Source of the DNA: an uncultured bacterium
Lineage (GTDB): Bacteria; Cyanobacteriota; Vampirovibrionia; Gastranaerophilales; Gastranaerophilaceae
Length of the DNA stretch: 17,648 bases
Direction of reading: 5' to 3'
Assembly: GCA_902803265.1 (NCBI GenBank)
Contig: CADCPD010000136.1
Coordinates: 1 to 17,648, forward strand
Shown here: in pieces, positions 8,529 through 15,755 of the stretch
How positions within the stretch are numbered: position 1 is the stretch's first letter
How the letters are laid out: every line of letters begins with the position of its first letter
Translations under genes and position numbers: made by a program
The notes under the pieces: model-generated
Told to the model about the DNA's origin: nothing
The model's database searches: none
The model's input: the letters and a program-made list of their open reading frames with translations, nothing else

Positions 8529-10427
8529 TTATTTTGTTAATTCATCTGCCAATGGTGATTCTACTACACCATTTAGAGTTTTGTTTACTTCTCTTAATTT
8601 AGAAGCGATAGTTTCGTTCTTTTCACCCCATTCAAAGTTTTTGTTAACAAAAGCTTCTGCTTTTTTCATATCACCAGATAATTGAACTTCGATGATTTCT
8701 GTTAACATTTTCTTTGCAGTAGGAACCATTTTTTCTAAGTTAACTTCAATTTTACCGTCTTTGTTAACATCAATAGCTCCTTCTTTCATGAAGTAATTAG
8801 CTTGCATTACTGAACGAACTCTGTGAGCTTGATCCATTGTTGGTTTAGATTTTAAGAAAGTATTTGTTGCAAAATTAACTAAAATTTGATCTTTTTGTTC
8901 TTTTGTATACATTCCTTCTTTTACTAAATCATCTAAGAATGAAATTGAGCCCATATCTGCTTTATTTTCTTCAATGATATTTCTGTATTTACCTAAACCT
9001 GCATCACAATTATCTTTTGGTCCAAGAGAGTGAGCATTTTCATGTCCTATTGTGAACCAGTGATCAGCTTCTTCGTTATATAACTTGTGGAATTTAGGAT
9101 CTAATACAGCATCCAATTTCTTTTGAATTTTTTCCGGTTGAGAAGTACTTCTGATTTGTCTGTGGTAAACATTTCTTCTTCCGCCGCCAATTTGTAAAGA
9201 CATTTTGTCACCATTTGGAAGGTTTTCTGCTAATGTTACACCTCCTCTGTAAGCACCGCCGTCACCTGTTAGTGCTACAAGGTCAACGTCTACCATTGTT
9301 TGTTTAGCATCGCCGTCACCTGTAATTGTTTGAGTATATTTATCTGCAAGAGGCATTTTTTCTGCTAACATTGGTAAATATTTTTTAATAGCTAATAAAT
9401 CATCTGTACCTTTTTTATTAACGATACCTACACGGCAACCTAATGAATCTTTTGATTGAGGAACTATACCTGCTTCATCCAACATTTTTGATAATTTTGG
9501 ATTTTCCATTACAGATCCGGTCATTCTGTCTGCGTATTGTTCACGTGTTATTGTGTATTCTAAAGGTGTATCTTGAAGTTCTGCCCATTTTTTATCTGCT
9601 ACTGCATCTAACATTGGATCAGCAGATCTTAAAGCTTTTGATTGAAGTTTTAAATATTCATTAAAATCTTTGTTAGTTGATGTTTCTGCGGCTTTATCCA
9701 ATTCATCTGCGATTTGTGTAAATTCTTCTTTAAATTTGTCGCAATAGTCAATAGCTTTTAATTTGTCGCCGTCTCTTTCAACTATTGAACGTTGATTTAA
9801 GATTTTGCCAACTTCTTCTTTTTCTCCGTTTTCTAACATGTTGATTAAAATGTTATGGAATTCTTCTTTTTCTAAGTCTGCAGGATAGAAAGCTTTACCA
9901 GGTAAGTCTTTTTGACCTTTAGCAAGAGTTACCATATTTGATTCCATATCTATTCCTGAAATACCTTTTTGTGCATTAAAGATTTTTAATGACATTTCAG
10001 CATTTTTATTTCCTTTAGCTGTTTCTTTTTCAAGATAGTCTTTGAATGCCAAGTTGTTTTCATTATCCATCTTCATGTAGATTGTATCCATTATTTTTGC
10101 AGTTTTTGCAAGATGTTTTAATGCTTGTTTATCACCTTCTGCTAATCCTGCATATTCTTTTGAATCAGGTTTTAATAAAACTTTTGGTGCTAAAAAGTCT
10201 TTATTTGTTCTTTTTTCTAATTCTTCAGTTGATAAATTTAATTCAAACTTAGGAGTTGATTTTACAATACCTGCTTTATTTATAGCAGCAGATGCTTCTA
10301 ATTTATCCATCATTGCTGTCGAATTATCTTTAAATTCTGCTTTTGATTCTGTTTTTTCTTCAGCTTTTGCTTGTACCTTAGGTGCAGTTACTTTGTTTAC
10401 ATTAACGTTGTTGTTTACGTTTGGCAT
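8529..10427 (-). CDS. Peptidase M49 (dipeptidyl peptidase III)-like metalloprotein
   Basis: The 632-residue protein resembles the M49 zinc peptidase family. An N-terminal region contains KIMDTIYMKMDNEN (from 111). WAELQDTPLEYTI at 281-293 matches the segment that precedes the active site in M49-like proteins. The zinc motif is HENAH at 462-466 (family HExxH or HExxGH), with EENKAD at 486-491 corresponding to the EExxAD element that supplies the third ligand. The C-terminal part (about 533-610) also looks family-like. Residues 1-35 are Asn- then Lys/Glu-rich and probably disordered. No signal peptide is present, so it should be cytosolic and could trim peptides; substrate is unknown. The ATG has AAGGAA about eight bases upstream. 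It is a single gene with its own promoter and a strong terminator. Family call is from memory of motifs, not a search. Confidence 0.72.
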   Translation of the reverse strand: MPNVNNNVNVNKVTAPKVQAKAEEKTESKAEFKDNSTAMMDKLEASAAINKAGIVKSTPKFELNLSTEELEKRTNKDFLAPKVLLKPDSKEYAGLAEGDKQALKHLAKTAKIMDTIYMKMDNENNLAFKDYLEKETAKGNKNAEMSLKIFNAQKGISGIDMESNMVTLAKGQKDLPGKAFYPADLEKEEFHNILINMLENGEKEEVGKILNQRSIVERDGDKLKAIDYCDKFKEEFTQIADELDKAAETSTNKDFNEYLKLQSKALRSADPMLDAVADKKWAELQDTPLEYTITREQYADRMTGSVMENPKLSKMLDEAGIVPQSKDSLGCRVGIVNKKGTDDLLAIKKYLPMLAEKMPLADKYTQTITGDGDAKQTMVDVDLVALTGDGGAYRGGVTLAENLPNGDKMSLQIGGGRRNVYHRQIRSTSQPEKIQKKLDAVLDPKFHKLYNEEADHWFTIGHENAHSLGPKDNCDAGLGKYRNIIEENKADMGSISFLDDLVKEGMYTKEQKDQILVNFATNTFLKSKPTMDQAHRVRSVMQANYFMKEGAIDVNKDGKIEVNLEKMVPTAKKMLTEIIEVQLSGDMKKAEAFVNKNFEWGEKNETIASKLREVNKTLNGVVESPLADELTK

Positions 10428-10465
10428 TCTCTATATTCCTTTCCTTTTATATTTTTCGTGGTTTT

Positions 10466-10495
10466 ATTATACAACATTTAACATTATATTGTCTT
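10466..10495 (-). promoter_or_regulatory. Probable sigma-70 promoter of the M49-like gene
   Basis: On the minus strand a perfect -10 TATAAT (complement of 10466-10471) is preceded after 18 bases by AAGACA (complement of 10490-10495), matching four of six -35 positions. The start codon is about 40 bases downstream, leaving room for the AAGGAA Shine-Dalgarno. A second TATAAT lies at 10483-10488 on the same strand and might serve as an alternative. Confidence 0.5.
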
Positions 10496-10663
10496 TAATT
10501 TTAAATTTTTATTAATAATTTTTCCTCTTTTATAAATTTCCTCATAAAAATTTTTGCTATTTTTTAATACTTATTTTTACATGTTTTTACAATATTTTAT
10601 CCTACCTACTAATTCCAAAATTTTTTGAAATTTATAAAATTATATAAAAAAGAGGTAAAAAAA

Positions 10664-10897
10664 ATGATTAATGTATATTATTTAACAACATGTCCATATT
10701 GTAAAAAAGTTATAGATTTTTTAGAAGAAAAAAATATTGAACATAAACTTTTAGATATTAATGAAGAAGAAAATTTTAATAAACTTTTAAAAATAGGTAA
10801 AAAAAGACAAGTTCCTTTTATTGTTGATACAAACACAGGAATTGTTATGTATGAAAGTAACGATATTATAAAATATTTAACTAAGGAATATTTATAA
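10664..10897 (+). CDS. Small glutaredoxin-like protein
   Basis: The 77-residue protein is a minimal thioredoxin-fold redoxin. The dithiol active site CPYC is at residues 10-13 after a first beta strand (INVYYLTT). A VP pair carries the cis-proline beside the active site, and the C-terminal ESNDIIKYL helix is typical of glutaredoxins and GST N-terminal domains. It should reduce disulfides in the cytosol with glutathione or another thiol; no reductase partner is in the window. ATG at 10664 is chosen because AGAGG lies eight to nine bases upstream; an ATG at 10625 would add 13 Lys-rich residues before the first strand and lacks that signal. The 3' end overlaps recF, on the other strand, by 17 bases. 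Upstream bases 10428-10663 are very AT-rich with only weak promoter matches. Confidence 0.85.
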   Translation: MINVYYLTTCPYCKKVIDFLEEKNIEHKLLDINEEENFNKLLKIGKKRQVPFIVDTNTGIVMYESNDIIKYLTKEYL

Positions 10898-11978
10898 TTT
10901 TTCCATTATCTACGTTAAATATTTTTACATCTTTCAAAAATTTTTCATCAAATAATAATGTATCAACAGATGTTATAATTGTTTGAGTATTTTTTTCAAT
11001 AGAATTTAGTAAAAAATTCTGTCTTAAATCATCAAGTTCTGCTAAAACATCATCAAGTAAAAGAATAGGTGTTTCTCCTGTTTTTTCTTTTAACATTTCT
11101 AATTCTGAAATTTTTAAAGACAAAACAACTGTTCTTTGTTGTCCTTGAGATGCAAATTTTACAGCATCATTTTCATTTATATAAAAATTTATATCATCTC
11201 TGTGAGGACCTATTATTGATTGTTTTTTTATAATTTCTAACTTTTTATTTTCTTCAAGAGCTTTTTTAAAATTTTCAGCAGTTTCTTCTATAGATTTAGC
11301 AGTTTCAAAAGTAGAAATATATTTTATTTCAAGTTTTTCACCCTCTGAAATTTTATAATGTTTGTCCTTTGATATTTTTTCTATTTCACCTAAAAATTTT
11401 TTTCTCAAAAATACTATGTTACTTCCTGTTATAGATAATTGTTCATTATAAACATCCAATAAATCTTTGTTTAAAATATCTTGTTTTAGCAAATTATTTT
11501 TTTGAATTCTTATTTTTTCGTATTTTGATAATTTTTCATCATATAGTGGATAAATTTGTGAAATTGCTATATCCAGCCAATTTCTTCTATCTTGAGGAAC
11601 ACCTCTTAAAAGAAGTAAATCACTTGTAGAAAATAATACAGTTTTTACAATATTTTTAAAATTTGCAGAATTTGTTTTTAAATTATTAACTTTTAATTCT
11701 CTTTTCTTCTCAAATCCATATATATAATCTAAATCAATATCAGTATTATTTTTTTCTAAAATTGCAGATATTTCAGTTTCTTCTTTTCCAAATTTTATAA
11801 GTTCAGTATTATTTGAAGTTCTTGGACTTTTAAGAGTTGATAAAACATATATACTTTCTAATATATTAGTTTTTCCTTGAGCATTCTTTCCTATTATAAG
11901 ATTTTTTTCAGAATTTAGTTCAAGAAATTCTTCATCATAATTTCTGTAATTTTTTAAACTTAAATTTTTTAATTTCAT
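10881..11978 (-). CDS. recF: DNA replication and repair protein RecF
   Basis: RecF is an SMC-like ATPase that, with RecO and RecR, helps load RecA at gapped DNA. The 365-residue protein begins MKLKNLSLKNYRNY, the classic RecF opening. It has Walker A GKNAQGKT at 30-37, the ABC-type signature SQGQQRT at 277-283 and Walker B ILLLDDVLAELD at 305-316. Length is normal for the family. ATG at 11978 is preferred to a TTG 15 bases upstream because it gives the conserved N-terminus. There is no Shine-Dalgarno before it; instead a TATAAT ends six bases upstream, which suggests a leaderless mRNA. It is divergent from dnaN, and its last 17 bases overlap the glutaredoxin-like gene on the opposite strand. 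Confidence 0.95.
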   Translation of the reverse strand: MKLKNLSLKNYRNYDEEFLELNSEKNLIIGKNAQGKTNILESIYVLSTLKSPRTSNNTELIKFGKEETEISAILEKNNTDIDLDYIYGFEKKRELKVNNLKTNSANFKNIVKTVLFSTSDLLLLRGVPQDRRNWLDIAISQIYPLYDEKLSKYEKIRIQKNNLLKQDILNKDLLDVYNEQLSITGSNIVFLRKKFLGEIEKISKDKHYKISEGEKLEIKYISTFETAKSIEETAENFKKALEENKKLEIIKKQSIIGPHRDDINFYINENDAVKFASQGQQRTVVLSLKISELEMLKEKTGETPILLLDDVLAELDDLRQNFLLNSIEKNTQTIITSVDTLLFDEKFLKDVKIFNVDNGKIINIP

Positions 11979-11984
11979 AGTATC

Positions 11985-12013
11985 ATTATACAAAAAGTAA
12001 AAAACTAAGTAAA
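11985..12013 (-). promoter_or_regulatory. Promoter predicted to give a leaderless recF transcript
   Basis: On the minus strand TTTACT (complement of 12008-12013) and a perfect TATAAT (complement of 11985-11990) are 17 bases apart. Only six bases separate the -10 from the ATG at 11978, so transcription would start at or next to the A of the start codon. The -35 box lies inside one of two 11-base direct repeats, so whatever binds those repeats could affect recF. Confidence 0.55.
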
Positions 12014-12018
12014 AAACT
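11996..12018 (+). repeat. Pair of 11-base direct repeats
   Basis: AGTAAAAAACT occurs twice with a one-base spacer, giving a 12-base period. The second copy contains the recF -35 box. The same motif in opposite orientation recurs loosely further along as TTTTTTAC-type runs. Chance in AT-rich DNA is possible, but exact copies including both G and C positions are less expected. Confidence 0.6.
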
Positions 12019-12288
12019 TTATTTTTTTACTTTTATATTCTTTTACTTTTTATTTTTTACATTTATAAAATTTTTATAATTATTTTTTTACAAATATTTC
12101 TAAGTAAATTAATTAGTAATAACAGTACTTTCAAAAGTTTTTTACAAATTTATATTGTTTACTTTTACAATGAAATTCTTCTATCTTTTATTATTTATAT
12201 ATTTGTTATTAATAATAAAAAAATTATTTTTGAAAATTTAAATAATTATTAAAAAAACATACTTTTAATCGTATTTAATATTGTTTTT

Positions 12289-12297
12289 TGGTATAAT
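12289..12297 (+). promoter_or_regulatory. Extended -10 promoter of dnaN
   Basis: TGGTATAAT is a perfect TATAAT with the upstream TG that forms an extended -10. The matching -35 position (around 12269-12274) is poor, as is common for extended -10 promoters. The expected start near 12304 leaves a leader of about 34 bases before the dnaN ATG. Confidence 0.6.
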
Positions 12298-12337
12298 AAA
12301 AGAAAGATTTTTTTAATAAAAAGGGATGGAGAAAAAG

Positions 12338-13453
12338 ATGAAATTTACCGTAAAAAAGGATGATTTTCTTAATGGAATCAGAATAGTTTCAGGCGTTGCA
12401 ACCATGAAAAGTGTTCAACCTGTTTTAGCTAATATTTTGATTGAAGCTGAAAGTAAAAATATTATAAAATTAACTACTACTGATTTAGATCTTACAATAT
12501 CAACTGAAGTTGATGCTCAAATAGAGGAAGAAGGTTCTATTACTTTACCTTCTAAAAAATTAAATGATATTTTTACAAGGCTTACAGAAACTCTTGTTAC
12601 TTTTGAATTAAATGAAGATACTAATATTGTTGAAGTAAGTACAAAAAATACAAAATTTGAACTTGTTGGAATTTCTTCATCAGAATTTCCGAAAGTTACT
12701 GAAAATATAACTCTTGAAAACGGAATAGAAATAGATTTTAAACAATTTACAAGAGCTATAAAACAAGCAGGTTTTGCAGCAGCATCTTATGAAACAACAG
12801 GGCCTTTGTCAGGTGTTGTTTGTGATATTAAAGAAGAAATTCTTGAAATAGCTTCAACAGACGGTAACAGACTTGCAAGAGTAAGAGAAAAAATTGAAAA
12901 TATAGAAAAAAAATCAAATAAATTAATAATTCCTGCAAGAACATTACAGGAAGTTTTGAAAATTAGCGGTTTTGTAGAAGATGATAAAATAAAAATATAC
13001 GCAGAAAAATCAAAAATTGCTATTAAATCTTCTAAAACTTTAGTAGTTTCAAAAATTATAGAAGGTCATTATCCTGATTACAATAAACTTATTCCTGAAA
13101 CAAGTCCAAAAACAGCAAAGGTTAGAAAAAATGAACTTGTAAGTGCTTTGGAACTTATTTCGGTTATGGTTAATGAAAAAACTTGTATTATAAAATTTGA
13201 ACTAACTGAAAACAAACTTGAAATAAAAGCAGATACCCAAGAAGGCGGAAAAGGTAAACAAGATTTGAATATTGAATATTCAGATGAAGATATGGTAATT
13301 GCTTTTAATTACAAATATGTTCTTGACGGTTTAAAAAATATGGAAGATGAAAATGTATTAATAGGATTAAATACAAAAGCATCACCTGCCTTATTCAGAC
13401 CTGATAGTGAAAATGATTATATTTCACTTGTTATGCCTGTTCAAATAAGATAA
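12338..13453 (+). CDS. dnaN: DNA polymerase III subunit beta (sliding clamp)
   Basis: DnaN forms the ring-shaped dimer that tethers the replicative polymerase to DNA and is loaded by the clamp loader whose delta subunits are also in this window. The 371-residue protein starts MKFTVKKDDFLNGIRIVSGV, typical of the family. It spans three clamp domains and ends with SLVMPVQIR, matching the usual C-terminal strand that contributes to the client-binding pocket. ATG at 12338 is chosen over an ATG at 12326. GGAG at 12328-12331 lies six bases before the former, while the latter has its purine run immediately adjacent with no spacing, and relatives start at MKF. dnaA is not in the window. A promoter and riboswitch follow, so nrdD is not simply read through from dnaN. 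Confidence 0.96.
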   Translation: MKFTVKKDDFLNGIRIVSGVATMKSVQPVLANILIEAESKNIIKLTTTDLDLTISTEVDAQIEEEGSITLPSKKLNDIFTRLTETLVTFELNEDTNIVEVSTKNTKFELVGISSSEFPKVTENITLENGIEIDFKQFTRAIKQAGFAAASYETTGPLSGVVCDIKEEILEIASTDGNRLARVREKIENIEKKSNKLIIPARTLQEVLKISGFVEDDKIKIYAEKSKIAIKSSKTLVVSKIIEGHYPDYNKLIPETSPKTAKVRKNELVSALELISVMVNEKTCIIKFELTENKLEIKADTQEGGKGKQDLNIEYSDEDMVIAFNYKYVLDGLKNMEDENVLIGLNTKASPALFRPDSENDYISLVMPVQIR

Positions 13454-13479
13454 TTAAAAAAAATAGTATTTTTAATTTA

Positions 13480-13508
13480 TTGACATGGTATAAAAAATTA
13501 TTTAAAAT
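13480..13508 (+). promoter_or_regulatory. Consensus promoter of nrdDG
   Basis: A perfect -35 TTGACA (13480-13485), a 17-base spacer and -10 TAAAAT (13503-13508) make this the best promoter in the window. Transcription should start near 13515, at the 5' edge of the cobalamin riboswitch, so the whole leader of about 105 bases is the switch. A weak all-A/T inverted repeat (13452-13460 with 13469-13477) lies just upstream after dnaN. Confidence 0.8.
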
Positions 13509-13514
13509 AATATC

Positions 13515-13613
13515 ATCTATTTGAGGAAAGCAAGGGTGTAAGTCCCTCACTGGTCCGCAGCCGTTAAAGTCGGAATGCTTAATTAGATTGGTATTACTTA
13601 CGAGACTGGGAGA
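13515..13613 (+). promoter_or_regulatory. Compact cobalamin (B12) riboswitch controlling nrdDG translation
   Basis: The leader matches the cobalamin riboswitch core: GGAAAGC, GGTGTAAGTCC, the GTCCGCAGCCGT segment and the B12-box-like AGTCGGAATGC, in the right order and spacing. Visible helices are 13515-13519 with 13584-13588 (closing stem), 13528-13532 with 13576-13580, and hairpin 13533-13536 with 13544-13547. The loop GTAAGT (13538-13543) is exactly complementary to ACTTAC (13596-13601) in a downstream hairpin loop, as in the kissing-loop contact of this class. That weak, wobble-rich hairpin (13588-13592 with 13605-13609) includes the first two bases of Shine-Dalgarno GGGAG (13608-13612). 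Ligand should lock the contact and block translation. The outer stems of long B12 riboswitches are absent. Which cobalamin it prefers is not shown. Confidence 0.85.
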
Positions 13614-13619
13614 TTTGTT

Positions 13620-15755
13620 ATGCAAAACGTATTAAAAAGAGATGGGAAATTTGAAGAATTTAATTCTTCTAAAATTGAAAGTGCTATTAAAAAAGCAGGT
13701 GCAGTTACTAATGAAATTGATGAAAATGCTGCAAAAGATTTAACCAGAAATGTAATCAAAATTGTTAAAGATTTTGTAAGAAGCAAAGAATCAAATTTAA
13801 AAGCTCCGACAATTGAAGAAATTCAAGATGTAGTAGAACAGGTTTTATTAAATTCTCAATATAAAAGTACTGCAAAAGCTTTTATTTTATACAGAGAACA
13901 ACATAAAAAAATCAGAGAATTTGTAGAAAATGCATCTGTTAATATGATTGATGAATATTTGAATAAACTTGACTGGAAAGTTAATGAAAATTCAAATATG
14001 GGATATTCTATTCAAGGTTTGAATAATTATCTTGCATCAAATTTAAGTACACAATACTGGTTAGAAAAAATATATCCGGAAAATATTAAAAATGCTCATG
14101 TTTCCGGAGATATACATATTCATGATTTAAACTTAATTGCTGCATATTGTGTTGGTTGGGATTTAAAAGATTTATTAATGGAAGGTTTTACAGGAGTTAA
14201 AGGAAAAATTGCGTCAGCTCCTCCAAAACACTTAAGAACAGCTTTAGGTCAAATAGTAAACTTTATGTATACATTACAAGGTGAATCTGCAGGTGCTCAA
14301 GCATTTTCAAATTTTGATACATTACTTGCTCCTTTTGTAAGATACGATAAATTAAACTATGAACAAGTAAAACAAGCTATTCAAGAATTTGTATTTAATA
14401 TGAATGTACCTACAAGAGTAGGTTTTCAAACTCCATTTTCAAATATAACAATGGATTTAACAGTTCCGTCTTATTATGCTGATCAAGGTGTAATTATTGG
14501 CGGCGAAATACAAGAATCCACTTACAAAGAATATCAAGAAGAAATGAATATGATAAACAGAGCATTCTTTGAAGTAATGATGCAAGGTGACAGTTCAGGA
14601 AGAGTATTTACTTTCCCAATTCCGACATACAATATAACAAAAGATTTTGACTGGGATAACGAAGATTTAAACGGTCTTTGGGAAATGAGTGCAAAATACG
14701 GTATTCCTTATTTTTCAAATTTCATAAATTCTGATATGAATCCGGAAGACGCACGTTCTATGTGTTGTCGTTTAAGAATTGATAACAGAGAACTTGAATA
14801 CAGAGGAGGCGGATTATTTGGTTCTAATCCTTTAACAGGTTCTATTGGAGTTGTTACAATTAATTTACCAAAAATAGCTTATCTTTCTTCAAGTAAAGAA
14901 GATTTCTTTGCAAAATTAGGTGAAAAAATGGATTTAGCTAAAGAATCTCTTGAAATAAAAAGAAAAGTTGTTGAAAAATTTACTGAAAATAATTTGTATC
15001 CATATACAAAATTCTATTTAAGAGATATTAAAGCAAGATATGGTGTATATTGGAAAAACCACTTTTCAACAATTGGTTTAATTGGTATGAATGAAGCTTG
15101 TCTAAATCTTTTAAATGAAGGTATTGGAGAAGTTAAAGGTCATAAATTTGCTATTGAAGTAATGGATTTTATGAGAGAAAGAATAAGAACTTATCAGGTA
15201 GAAACAGGTCATAATTATAATTTAGAAGCAACTCCTGCTGAAGGTACAAGTTACAGACTTGCTAAACTTGATAAAGAAAATTATCCTTCAATAATAGTTT
15301 CTAATGACAAAGAATACTATGAAAAACATTCAAAACCATATTATACAAATTCAACTCAATTACCGGTAAATTATACAGATGATTTATTTGAGTTACTTGA
15401 TAATCAAGATGATTTGCAAACAAAGTATACAGGTGGAACAGTAGTTCATATTTTTGCCGGTGAAAGAATAAATGATATAAATACTATGAAAAATTTAGTA
15501 AGAAAAATTTGTAATAATTACAGATTACCTTATTTTACTTTTTCTCCTACATTCAGCACATGTCCAAATCATGGATATATAGCAGGAGAACACCAAACAT
15601 GTCCTCATTGCGGTGATGAATGCGAAGTTTATTCAAGAGTTGTTGGTTATATTAGACCAGTTAAACAATGGAATGAAGGAAAAAAAGAAGAATTTAAATT
15701 AAGAAAAACTTTTTCTTTTGAAGAAAAAGAATGTGAATGTGAAACATGCATATAG
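13620..15755 (+). CDS. nrdD: Anaerobic (class III) ribonucleoside-triphosphate reductase
   Basis: NrdD makes deoxyribonucleotides without oxygen using a glycyl radical installed by NrdG. The 711-residue protein has an ATP-cone regulatory domain at about 1-95 and then the glycyl-radical reductase fold. Likely active-site cysteines are C177 (AYCVGW) and the C382-C383 pair (SMCCRLR). E492 in GLIGMNE sits where formate-using NrdD proteins have a conserved Glu, so formate is the likely reductant (inference). Four zinc cysteines are C648, C661, C664 and C668, and the glycyl radical is G676 in RVVGY. The C-terminus adds an unusual tail with three cysteines (C705, C707, C710). GGGAG lies seven bases before the ATG and is controlled by the cobalamin riboswitch. 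The end overlaps nrdG by ten bases. Confidence 0.95.
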   Translation: MQNVLKRDGKFEEFNSSKIESAIKKAGAVTNEIDENAAKDLTRNVIKIVKDFVRSKESNLKAPTIEEIQDVVEQVLLNSQYKSTAKAFILYREQHKKIREFVENASVNMIDEYLNKLDWKVNENSNMGYSIQGLNNYLASNLSTQYWLEKIYPENIKNAHVSGDIHIHDLNLIAAYCVGWDLKDLLMEGFTGVKGKIASAPPKHLRTALGQIVNFMYTLQGESAGAQAFSNFDTLLAPFVRYDKLNYEQVKQAIQEFVFNMNVPTRVGFQTPFSNITMDLTVPSYYADQGVIIGGEIQESTYKEYQEEMNMINRAFFEVMMQGDSSGRVFTFPIPTYNITKDFDWDNEDLNGLWEMSAKYGIPYFSNFINSDMNPEDARSMCCRLRIDNRELEYRGGGLFGSNPLTGSIGVVTINLPKIAYLSSSKEDFFAKLGEKMDLAKESLEIKRKVVEKFTENNLYPYTKFYLRDIKARYGVYWKNHFSTIGLIGMNEACLNLLNEGIGEVKGHKFAIEVMDFMRERIRTYQVETGHNYNLEATPAEGTSYRLAKLDKENYPSIIVSNDKEYYEKHSKPYYTNSTQLPVNYTDDLFELLDNQDDLQTKYTGGTVVHIFAGERINDINTMKNLVRKICNNYRLPYFTFSPTFSTCPNHGYIAGEHQTCPHCGDECEVYSRVVGYIRPVKQWNEGKKEEFKLRKTFSFEEKECECETCI

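Larger units (their letters stand above)
11979..12337. other. recF-dnaN divergent intergenic region, candidate replication origin
   Basis: This 359-base gap has no gene. It is nearly all A/T and contains two direct copies of AGTAAAAAACT (11996-12006, 12008-12018). Many T-runs end in AC on the plus strand, including TTTTACAAA at 12086-12094 and 12140-12148 and TTTTACAAT at 12163-12171. TTATACAAA at 11986-11994 matches the DnaA box TTATNCACA at all but one position, and the TTTTACAAA copies differ at two. Gene direction switches here, recF left and dnaN right. Origins often lie beside dnaN, so this may be oriC, but no perfect DnaA box was found. Confidence 0.35.

Noticed and set aside
13452..13477. 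Nine-base-pair A/T-only inverted repeat after dnaN, considered as a dnaN terminator.
   Set aside because: The stem has no G-C pair and would be unstable; mentioned under the nrdDG promoter only.
13431..13625. Minus-strand reading frame of 64 codons covering the nrdD leader.
   Set aside because: It runs antisense across the promoter and riboswitch, whose features explain the sequence, and it has no homology-like content.
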